Of a stretch of DNA of 13,668 bases, positions 8,607-13,668 are shown piece after piece. Where the stretch lies: contig JAJYIL010000024.1 of assembly GCA_021790055.1 (NCBI GenBank), positions 1 to 13,668 on the forward strand, read 5' to 3'. Numbering within the stretch: position 1 is the stretch's first letter; each line of letters opens with the position of its first letter. A model generated the notes under the pieces. That model ran no database searches, was not told where the DNA came from, and saw nothing but the letters and a program-made list of their open reading frames with translations. A program made the position numbers and the translations under genes. Source of the DNA: Bacteroidota bacterium. Its GTDB lineage: Bacteria > Bacteroidota > Ignavibacteria > Ignavibacteriales > Ignavibacteriaceae.

Positions 8607-8735
8607 ATGAATTTTAACCGGACATATTTCAAAAACAACAAAGCCATCTGCGGATGTTGCTGTACATGCGCTTGTTGCTGTAAAGCTTCATGGGCAGTGG
8701 AATATCAACCCGGTTTTAATCTATTAGAAATTTAA
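8607..8735 (+). CDS. Polycysteine leader peptide (uORF) of cysteine synthase
   Basis: A 42-codon ORF starting ATG 8607-8609 and ending TAA 8733-8735. Codons 15-25 read CGCCCTCACCC: eight Cys codons (alternating TGC and TGT) in eleven positions, followed by KASWAVEYQ. Eight Cys in eleven residues is far outside normal protein composition. The ORF lies between a predicted promoter and an intrinsic terminator, directly upstream of cysteine synthase, so its likely job is to sense Cys-tRNA supply by ribosome stalling, as polycysteine leader ORFs do in mycobacteria. The ribosome-binding site is weak (AAGAATAAAATG). A metal-binding peptide is a less likely alternative, because a terminator and a cysteine biosynthetic gene follow at once. 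Confidence 0.8.
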   Translation: MNFNRTYFKNNKAICGCCCTCACCCKASWAVEYQPGFNLLEI

Positions 8736-8767
8736 ATACAAAGAGATTGATAATTTAACCCGCTGCC
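8693..8767 (+). promoter_or_regulatory. Candidate antiterminator pairing
   Basis: GGCAGTGG (8693-8700), which begins 12 bases after the last Cys codon, can pair over all 8 bases (one G-U) with CCGCTGCC (8760-8767). The latter holds six of the nine bases of the terminator's 5' arm, so the two structures exclude each other. A second match, AACCCG (8707-8712) with the terminator 3' arm CGGGTT (8783-8788), could add to this. Found by inspection; no folding energy was computed. Confidence 0.55.
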
Positions 8768-8791
8768 GGCGAAAGTTGACAGCGGGTTTTT
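8757..8791 (+). terminator. Intrinsic terminator (attenuator) before cysteine synthase
   Basis: A perfect 9-bp stem AACCCGCTG (8757-8765) with CAGCGGGTT (8780-8788) runs straight into a T tract (five Ts at 8787-8791). Inside, after one C-A mismatch, CGGC-GAAA-GTTG can extend the stem with G-U pairs around a GNRA-type GAAA loop. It lies 21 bases after the leader stop and 18 bases before the cysteine synthase ATG, so it must be read through for that gene to be expressed. Confidence 0.85.
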
Positions 8792-8808
8792 CATTTTAAA
8801 CTAAAGTG

Positions 8809-9813
8809 ATGAATATGAGTATCGTTGAAAGTGAAGAGAATATTTCAATAAGGAATTTTAAGAAAAGAGATAGAGACTATTCTTTACAAAGCTCCGGCGC
8901 GGTAGCTTCAGTTAAAAATCCATTTTCAATTTTGAATAAGATTGGAAATACTCCCCTAATTAAAATTTCCAGGATTACAGCCGGATTGAATCCACGTATG
9001 CAAATTTACGCGAAAGCCGAGTGGTTTAATCCCGGCGGCTCCGTAAAAGACCGACCTGCTTTGAACATGATTATTGAAGGCGAGCAAAAAGGAGAATTAA
9101 CTCACGATAAAATTATTATTGATGCAACCAGCGGCAACACCGGCATTGCATATGCAATGATTGCCGCAGTTAAAGGTTACAAAGTAAAGCTTGCACTGCC
9201 TTCGAACGCAAGCATCGAAAGGAAGAAGATTCTCATGGCTTACGGTGCTGAGTTGATTTTTACCAATCCGCTTGAAGGCACAGACGGCGCGCAGAGAGTA
9301 GTCAAAGAAATCTATGAAGGTAATAAAGAAAAATATTTTTACCCCGACCAATACAACAACCCGGCAAACTGGCAGGCTCATTACAAGACAACTGCAAACG
9401 AAATCTGGCAACAGACTAACGGAAAGATAACTCACTTTGTTGCCGGGCTCGGCACAACAGGAACTTTTGTCGGCACTTCAAAAAGATTGAAAGAGCTTAA
9501 TCCGGAAATTAAAACAATTTCTTTTCAGCCGGATTCTCCGCTTCACGGCTTGGAAGGATTAAAGCATTTACCGACTGCATTAGTCCCCGGAATTTATGAC
9601 GAGGCTTTGTCGGATTATTCGATTGAGGTTTCAACCGAAGAATCTTATGAAATGGTAAGCCGGTTAGCGCATGGAGAAGGCTTGTTGGTAGGCATTTCAA
9701 GCGGTGCCGCTCTTGCCGCATCGATGAAAGTAGCTGAGAAAATTGAACCCGGAATTATTGTTACGGTTTTCCCGGACAGCGGATTAAAATATTTAAACGA
9801 GCACTTTTGGTAA
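8809..9813 (+). CDS. PLP-dependent cysteine synthase (CysK/CysM family)
   Basis: A fold-type II PLP enzyme that replaces the side group of activated serine (O-acetyl- or O-phosphoserine) with sulfur to make L-cysteine. Visible: IGNTPLIKI at the domain start; the PLP lysine K80 in NPGGSVKDR; the substrate loop TSGNTG (about 107-112); the phosphate-binding GTTGT (215-219); and SSGAA and FPDSGLKYL at the end. About 40 residues precede IGNTPL, longer than in typical CysK. Starts possible at GTG 8806, ATG 8809 and ATG 8815; ATG 8809 is chosen only because it is the first ATG, as no strong ribosome site is seen. A JAMM protease relic of the Mec type follows directly, which points to the CysM type using a sulfur carrier, but the sulfur donor cannot be proved from sequence. 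Controlled by the upstream leader and terminator. Confidence 0.92.
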   Translation: MNMSIVESEENISIRNFKKRDRDYSLQSSGAVASVKNPFSILNKIGNTPLIKISRITAGLNPRMQIYAKAEWFNPGGSVKDRPALNMIIEGEQKGELTHDKIIIDATSGNTGIAYAMIAAVKGYKVKLALPSNASIERKKILMAYGAELIFTNPLEGTDGAQRVVKEIYEGNKEKYFYPDQYNNPANWQAHYKTTANEIWQQTNGKITHFVAGLGTTGTFVGTSKRLKELNPEIKTISFQPDSPLHGLEGLKHLPTALVPGIYDEALSDYSIEVSTEESYEMVSRLAHGEGLLVGISSGAALAASMKVAEKIEPGIIVTVFPDSGLKYLNEHFW

Positions 9814-9832
9814 TAGTATAAATGAAGTTTGA

Positions 9833-10264
9833 ATGGTTAAGATAAGCAGAAATATTGTTGATCAAATTAAAAAGCACGGTGAAAGGACTTATAACGAAGA
9901 ATGCTGCGGTGCAATCATCGGTGAAACTCTAAACGGCTTTAAGGTTGTACATGAATTTTTCGAGTTCAAAAATGGAAAGGATGTTAACAAGGCAAGGCGC
10001 TATTTAATATCGCCGTAACAATACAGGCAGTCTGAAAAGCTTGCTAGCGAACGAAAGCTAGAACTGCTCGGCTTTTATCATTCACATCCGGACCATCCGG
10101 CAAAGCCTTCACAGTTCGATACCGAACACGCACTACCGTGGTTTTTGTACTTGATTGTCTCAGTACAAAAAGGTAAAGCTAAAGACTTAACCGCATGGCA
10201 GCTAAAAGAAGACCACAGCGAATTTGACGGGCAAAAAATTCAAATTGATAGTTGCTCACTGTAA
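9833..10264 (+). pseudogene. JAMM/M67 (Mec-type) metalloprotease with one in-frame stop
   Basis: The frame encodes a complete JAMM-domain protein except for one TAA at 10016-10018. Before the stop: EECCGAIIGE carries the conserved Glu. After it, in the same frame: LLGFYHSHPDHPAKPSQFD holds the full zinc motif H-x-H-x7-S-x2-D, then LYLIVSV and an AWQL stretch typical of the C-terminal part. A single-base change (for example GAA or CAA to TAA) explains the break; no frame change is needed. Family members of this type (Mec) cut the sulfur carrier CysO from newly made cysteine, which fits the place right behind cysteine synthase (19 bases). The first 61 residues alone lack the zinc ligands. The frame ends at 10262-10264, inside the rhodanese relic. 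A sequencing error cannot be excluded. Confidence 0.82.
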
Positions 10265-10391
10265 AGTAGGCGGAAGAAGCGCGCAGGCAGTTGCATTCTT
10301 GAAGAATGCCGGATTTAAGAAAATAAAAAACCTTGTGGGTGGAATCGATGCATGGGCTGCGAAGATTGATAAAACGATGCCGAGATATTAA
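10248..10391 (+). pseudogene. C-terminal remnant of a rhodanese domain
   Basis: In the frame next to that of the JAMM relic the sequence reads IVAHCKVGGRSAQAVAFLKNA, then NLVGGIDAWA and KIDKTMPRY before TAA 10389-10391. This is the active-site loop (Cys codon 10260-10262, pattern C-K-x-G-x-R) and the C-terminal helix of a rhodanese. The ending resembles the rhodanese tail of MoeB/ThiF-rhodanese fusion proteins, which activate sulfur carriers. The first two thirds of the domain and any start codon are missing; upstream is JAMM sequence, so the join at about 10245-10262 looks like a deletion junction. Confidence 0.8.
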
Positions 10392-10442
10392 TTGAGATTA
10401 TTATAAACAAATTTAAAAATATAAAGAAAGGTTGATTATAAA

Positions 10443-10898
10443 ATGAATCAATATAAATTAGATAAAAGCGCAATAAAATTTAATCAAGGATCGATCGTAG
10501 TTCTAACTGCAGCCGCATTCTTGTTCAGCCTGCCGTGGCTTGTAGCATTTACTGCTGCGGTAATGCTGGTTGGAACAATTTTCCCGAAGGCGGGGTTATT
10601 CAAATTAATTTATATGCATGCTGCAAAGCCTCTCGGAATAATTAAGCCCGACGTTGTTGAAGAAGATAACACACCGCATCAGTTTGCCCAGGGGCTCGGC
10701 GGAGTGTTTCTTGCAGTTTCATTCCTCGTATTGAGGATAAAGCTGATTGTACTCGGATGGGTACTGGCATTAATTGTACTCGCACTTGCGTTTATAAATT
10801 TAACTGTAAACTTCTGCCTCGGATGCTTTATTTATTTTCAATTAAATAAGCATGGAATATTTCATCCGAAACCGGAATCGAGGAGCGAAAATGCTTGA
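10443..10898 (+). CDS. DUF4395 membrane protein
   Basis: A 151-residue membrane protein with about four hydrophobic segments (residues 17-47, 86-97, 99-118, 118-134) and the DUF4395 features: a PHQFAQGLGG segment and NFCLGCFIY with C125 and C128 in the last helix. The family function is unknown; genes of this family often neighbour thioredoxin-like or sulfur genes. GAAAGG lies about 11 bases before the ATG. It follows the rhodanese relic by 51 bases and overlaps the next gene by 8 bases (ATGCTTGA), so the two are translated together. The paired cysteines suggest a redox or sulfur role, an inference. Confidence 0.85.
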   Translation: MNQYKLDKSAIKFNQGSIVVLTAAAFLFSLPWLVAFTAAVMLVGTIFPKAGLFKLIYMHAAKPLGIIKPDVVEEDNTPHQFAQGLGGVFLAVSFLVLRIKLIVLGWVLALIVLALAFINLTVNFCLGCFIYFQLNKHGIFHPKPESRSENA

Positions 10899-11289
10899 AA
10901 GAATTTTTGTACTCGGAATACTTTTTATTCTTGCTTTGATCTTCCAGAAAAGATTTAAATCTATAAAGATTAAAAAACCGCTTTATCTGCCGGAGAACAT
11001 TTCTTTTAAGGATTCAGCTCTCCCTACTGTTTTATATTTCTGGACTGACGACTGCGTTCAGTGCAGAGTTTCGCAAAAGCCCGTTCTAAATAATTTGAAA
11101 AAAGCGCATAACAATTTTAATATAATTGAAGTAAATGCGGTTAAGGAACAAGAGCTGACATCTTTATTCAACATAAAGACAGTCCCCAGCACAGTGATTT
11201 TTTCGAATGACGGAAGCAGTAAATTCATCAATAATGGATTTGCTGATATGAATAAGCTCATTAAACAACTTGAAGAAACTAAAGACTAA
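10891..11289 (+). CDS. Membrane-anchored thioredoxin-like protein
   Basis: A 132-residue protein: an N-terminal membrane helix (about residues 5-19) followed by a short thioredoxin fold with FWTDDC55VQC58RVSQKPVL and the cis-proline segment TVPSTVIF. The active site is C-V-Q-C instead of the usual CGPC, so its redox potential probably differs. The start at 10891 is chosen over ATG 10852, because AGGAG sits five bases ahead of it and the longer reading only repeats bases of the DUF4395 gene. The pairing with DUF4395 suggests the two act on one thiol or sulfur transfer pathway at the membrane. Confidence 0.88.
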   Translation: MLERIFVLGILFILALIFQKRFKSIKIKKPLYLPENISFKDSALPTVLYFWTDDCVQCRVSQKPVLNNLKKAHNNFNIIEVNAVKEQELTSLFNIKTVPSTVIFSNDGSSKFINNGFADMNKLIKQLEETKD

Positions 11290-11368
11290 GTCTTCACTCC
11301 CGCATATCGCATAGCGACCACAATATGGGCGGCAAGCTCAGCCTCTCTCTCAAAGGGAATAAGGAGGG

Positions 11369-12036
11369 TTATTTCAGAAGGACCATCTTCTTAAAAAGAT
11401 TGTTTCGCAAATAGTGGATGCTGTCGTTGTAGCTTATTGTTATGTATTCCGTGTAGCACTTTATATTATTTACGTCAAGCAGAACGCCAAAGCTATATTT
11501 GTTCTCAAAACGATGTTTCGTTCTCTTGAGGAATTTATTTCGAAAGTCCTCGTTCCATATTTAACAAATTCCCTCCTGAATCTCCAGGCAGAGGAATCAT
11601 ACACCGGGGTTTCATCTGCAATCCTTACAATTAGCGGTACTGAAATTGTTTTTTTCATGTCTATATCATATACCTGATGCTCTATTTTAAGTGTAGAATC
11701 ATCCCTTAAAACATTTGCTATATTAAGGCTCTTAAATTTCCATTCAAATGATAATAAGGTTTTCCCTTCCGGTAGATCAATTGTATCTGATTCAAGGTAG
11801 CTGCATACATTATTCAGCGGCAAAAACATGGAATCCGGTTTATAAAATTTGTTGAATGCGACTTTAGTGACGACGGAATGAGAACTTAATTCTATATCGC
11901 CTAATTGTAATGAAAAGCTGCCCGGGTTTAGAGGATTAAAGAAAGTTATCCGCCTGAAACCTGTCGTTACTTCCTGGGCAAAGGATAATTTTATTAACTG
12001 CAATAAAATTAAAATGGTAAGCAAGGTGTGTTTCAT
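11369..12036 (-). pseudogene. Exported protein of unknown function, frameshifted by one base
   Basis: ATG 12034-12036, with GGAG seven bases upstream, begins a signal peptide (MKHTLLTILILLQLIKLSFAQ, a likely cleavage after Ala20) followed by a beta-rich, secreted-type protein that I do not recognise. In the starting frame it stops at 11470 after a tail that looks random (RTFEINSSRERNIVL). In the next frame the sequence NEDFRNKFLKRTKHRFENKYSFG continues sensibly to LRNNLFKKMVLLK and TAA at 11369-11371. Switching near 11554 restores a 222-residue protein; one base is missing. Either a recent mutation or a sequencing error. The protein should be periplasmic or surface-bound. Confidence 0.65.
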
Positions 12037-12299
12037 ACAAAATCTCCGTCATAGTATAAATCATCTTAAATATAATTTTAGATTAATTATAATCCTTAAA
12101 GAGAACTGTATTCGATCAAGCATTGATCAAGCAATTCAACGCAACAGCCAGGAATGCGGCGTTCACCTTTTGTTGAGTGGTAATTTAAAATTGTAGATGT
12201 AAAAATCAAGGAAAGATTTAAGTATAACTATGCTTTTGTGTAGGATATAATCAGAAATGAAGTAACCTAATTACATGGTTTGACGGAAGTCGCTTTTAG

Positions 12300-12644
12300 T
12301 TACCCGGAATAAATATCCTCGCTGTCAACACTCGAAGATTTCGGTTCCCAGTCAAAGCCTTCGCATGGAAGATATATTTTTGTGGGGTGCTTATCATGCA
12401 GTAAGCATAGTATAGCGGATTCGTCAAAGTTTTTACAGGTGGCGCAAAGGGTTGATTCCAGTACATCCTTATTTTTCGATTTGAAAAGCCTATAATGTAT
12501 TACCGCAGGATGAACTATGACTACATAAATGCTCAAAGTCGATACAAGCCACCAAAGCTGCTGCGAAATGTATCCTTCCAGAATCCAGAGCACCGGGATG
12601 ACAATTGCAACTCTAATAATTGTCCAAAATATTATTTCGCCCAT
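12300..12644 (-). CDS. Small membrane protein with four-cysteine C-terminal tail
   Basis: A 114-residue protein with two hydrophobic helices (about residues 4-22 and 31-50) and a soluble tail carrying C67-x2-C70, C80, C94 and two histidines (83, 86), ending in CEGFDWEP. Four Cys with this spacing could form a small zinc- or iron-sulfur-binding knuckle. No family was recognised. ATG 12642-12644 has a weak GGTAATGAT ribosome site. It lies alone between non-coding stretches. Confidence 0.65.
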   Translation of the reverse strand: MGEIIFWTIIRVAIVIPVLWILEGYISQQLWWLVSTLSIYVVIVHPAVIHYRLFKSKNKDVLESTLCATCKNFDESAILCLLHDKHPTKIYLPCEGFDWEPKSSSVDSEDIYSG

Positions 12645-13068
12645 ATCATTACCGGTAAATATATTTGCATACCTTAATCATAAACCGAAAGTAAAATAAG
12701 AATGCACGGTTAAATATAAAAGTGAATTTTTTATAGTCAAGTATTCACTTATCACTCTATTTTTCCCGGAGCTTTGAATCTTTTATAGTATTTGATTTGC
12801 TGTTTTAGGATTAAGTATTAAATTTAATACGAAAATATTTTGATATAATTTGAACACTAAATCAATTTTTTACGTAAATTAAGAAAGTGTTGATCCATCT
12901 GAAAAAATAAAATGTTTATAATCTTATTAAATTAAACTATTTTTGCAATTGTTTGAGAATGACTTAATTGGAATTAATGACTAAGGACAGAGCAAGAAAA
13001 TAAAAGGTCGTTTGAGTAATGGTTTACCGGGATTGTGAAAATAGAGCGAAAGTTACATTCAAAAGAAT
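12645..13068. other. AT-rich intergenic region
   Basis: About 420 bases with no convincing ORF on either strand. Two palindromic elements are present: an 8-bp stem AAGTGAAT/ATTCACTT (12720-12727 with 12743-12750) and a perfect 16-base palindrome GTATTAAATTTAATAC (12815-12830). Their role is unknown; they lie upstream of the minus-strand membrane protein. Confidence 0.45.
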
Positions 13069-13130
13069 GAATATAAACAAAAAATGTTTCCACGGGCTTG
13101 TGAGCGCGGGTGGGCTCGAACCACCGACCC
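13069..13130. repeat. 62-bp direct repeat, copy 1
   Basis: These 62 bases are identical to 13391-13452, 322 bases further on. Reading the minus strand, each copy holds the 3' part of a tRNA (T arm and acceptor 3' strand), a 7-base spacer and the first codons of the GIY-YIG ORF. Behind copy 1 the nuclease frame is lost after about eight codons. Confidence 0.9.
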
Positions 13131-13160
13131 CTCCGATTAAATCGGAGTGCTCTACCAGCC
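13101..13160 (-). pseudogene. 5'-truncated tRNA with UUA anticodon
   Basis: On the minus strand the segment reads part of a D loop (GGCTGGTAGAGCA), an anticodon arm CTCCG-ATTTAAT-CGGAG, variable loop GGGTC, a T arm GGTGG/CCACC with TTCGAGC, and the acceptor 3' strand CGCGCTC plus A. The 5' acceptor strand and D-stem 5' strand are missing and replaced by the end of the GIY-YIG ORF. The anticodon loop gives UUA, which would read the stop codon UAA. The body matches the complete tRNA-Lys at 13423-13494 in T arm, acceptor and variable loop. Not expected to be functional in this form. Confidence 0.75.
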
Positions 13161-13415
13161 TGTATTTCGTTCGTTCAAATACTCTATTGCGTAATTTATG
13201 TTCTTAAGACTTTTTAAATATAGCTCAAGTTGGTATGCTTCCGATTTTGTTTTGCATGGAGAGGATACAACTAATTCCCAGGGTCCTTTCCCTTTGGTGA
13301 ATGTACTTCGGTTTGAATTATGCCGTTTCATCCGATCAACGAGATTGGATGTATGACCTATATAATGAAGTTCATGCTTTGTAGACCTGAGAATATAAAC
13401 AAAAAATGTTTCCAC
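13152..13415 (-). CDS. GIY-YIG nuclease-domain protein behind tRNA-Lys
   Basis: An 87-residue single-domain GIY-YIG (UvrC/Slx1-like, URI-type) protein: the first strand with Y7, Y18-I19-G20, catalytic-type R28 in LVDRMKRHN, and E64 in the late helix. A stand-alone nuclease of this size is common, though activity is not proved. It starts with GTG 8 bases after the 3' end of tRNA-Lys and has no ribosome site, so it is probably carried on the tRNA transcript. Its last codons (TGW and TAG stop) lie in the second, truncated tRNA, so the natural C-terminus may have been replaced. The start is not certain, because the frame is open back into the tRNA. Confidence 0.8.
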   Translation of the reverse strand: METFFVYILRSTKHELHYIGHTSNLVDRMKRHNSNRSTFTKGKGPWELVVSSPCKTKSEAYQLELYLKSLKNINYAIEYLNERNTGW

Positions 13416-13452
13416 GGGCTTGTGAGCGCGGGTGGGCTCGAACCACCGACCC
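13391..13452. repeat. 62-bp direct repeat, copy 2
   Basis: Identical to 13069-13130. This copy covers the 3' part of the intact tRNA-Lys and the beginning of the GIY-YIG gene. Confidence 0.9.
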
Positions 13453-13494
13453 TCTGCTTAAAAGGCAGATGCTCTACCCCTGAGCTACGCGCCC
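13423..13494 (-). tRNA. tRNA-Lys (anticodon UUU)
   Basis: A complete 72-base cloverleaf on the minus strand: acceptor GGGCGCG/CGCGCTC (one G-U), D arm GCTC/GAGC, anticodon arm TCTGC-CTTTTAA-GCAGA with anticodon TTT, variable loop GGGTC, T arm GGTGG-TTCGAGC-CCACC, discriminator A. CCA is not encoded and must be added by a CCA-adding enzyme. Confidence 0.95.
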
Positions 13495-13510
13495 TTTTTT
13501 TAAGGCAACA

Positions 13511-13539
13511 AATATAAAGATTCGATGCTTCTATTCCAA
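13511..13539 (-). promoter_or_regulatory. Predicted promoter of tRNA-Lys
   Basis: On the minus strand TTGGAA (13539-13534) and TATATT (13516-13511) are 17 bases apart, placing the start near 13504, about ten bases before the tRNA 5' end. The nearby GIY-YIG ORF may share this promoter. Confidence 0.5.
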
Positions 13540-13578
13540 ATAACTTTAATACCTAAAACTATTTGATTTTATTGTGTA

Positions 13579-13668
13579 ATGCTGAAAAATTCTAAAATTT
13601 TAGTCTGTGATGATGATGAAACCTTGTGCTATCTATTAAAGGAACAGTTGCTTGAAGAGGGATTCTCT
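13579..13668 (+). CDS. Response regulator receiver domain (3' partial)
   Basis: The first 30 codons of a CheY-like receiver: MLKNSKILVCDDDETLCYLLKEQLLEEGFS, i.e. first beta strand KILVC, the acidic pocket DDDE and the first helix. The phosphoacceptor Asp and any output domain lie outside the window. ATG 13579 has no clear ribosome site. It points away from the tRNA-Lys gene. Confidence 0.8.
   Translation, partial: MLKNSKILVCDDDETLCYLLKEQLLEEGFS

Noticed and set aside
8607..8735. Leader ORF as a metallothionein-like protein gene
   Set aside because: Cys content alone fits, but the short distance to a terminator and to cysteine synthase favours a leader peptide.
9097..9435. Minus-strand 112-codon ORF inside cysteine synthase
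   Set aside because: It lies opposite the conserved catalytic core and has no recognisable protein features.
10016..10018. Reassignment of UAA as a sense codon, helped by the UUA-anticodon tRNA
   Set aside because: Most genes here end naturally at TAA, and the UUA tRNA lacks its 5' acceptor and D-stem strands, so recoding is not supported by this window.
12109..12135. Short direct repeat GATCAAGCA near 12114
   Set aside because: Only two copies of nine bases; likely chance.
13019..13207. Plus-strand ORF containing GLVSAGGLEPPT, and a similar one at 13320-13517
   Set aside because: This peptide is the translation of the antisense strand of the tRNA 3' half; the frames are artefacts of the tRNA genes.
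1..13668. CRISPR array, IS element or prophage genes
   Set aside because: No regularly spaced repeats, transposase or phage structural proteins were seen.

Overview
The window looks like a chromosomal piece from an AT-rich Ignavibacteria or other Bacteroidota/Chlorobiota-type bacterium. The clues are the protein style, few strong Shine-Dalgarno sites, a tRNA-Lys without an encoded CCA end, and the mix of DUF4395, DUF2283 and MGH1/GH63-type genes. This placement is an inference; no marker gene is present.

Left part (1-5195): the 3' part of a membrane-bound hybrid histidine kinase, coupled by a TAATG overlap to a DedA-family membrane protein. Then on the minus strand come a DUF2283 protein, overlapped by a very small upstream ORF and preceded by a near-consensus promoter with a palindrome in its spacer, and a long-chain acyl-CoA ligase-like enzyme. 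Middle (5196-8146): a large minus-strand MGH1/GH63-type glucosidase with plain intergenic DNA after it. Its upstream region carries a nested ~99 bp inverted-repeat element.

Centre (8555-11289): the most interesting region. A predicted promoter is followed by a 42-codon leader ORF with eight Cys codons within eleven positions, then an intrinsic terminator, then a PLP-dependent cysteine synthase. An 8-bp alternative pairing that would disrupt the terminator lies just after the Cys codons. This has the layout of a cysteine-responsive transcription attenuator. The genes behind cysteine synthase belong to the sulfur-carrier (CysM/Mec/CysO-like) route but are broken: a JAMM (M67) protease ORF interrupted by one TAA, joined to the last third of a rhodanese domain. 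An intact DUF4395 membrane protein and a membrane-anchored thioredoxin-like protein follow, overlapping by 8 bases.

Right part (11369-13668): an exported protein of unknown function with a one-base frameshift, a two-helix membrane protein with a four-cysteine tail, then a tRNA-Lys(UUU) with a GIY-YIG nuclease ORF starting 8 nt behind it. The stop codon of that ORF lies inside a second, 5'-truncated tRNA whose anticodon reads UUA. The two tRNA segments and the DNA behind them share a perfect 62-bp direct repeat. The window ends in the first 30 codons of a response regulator.
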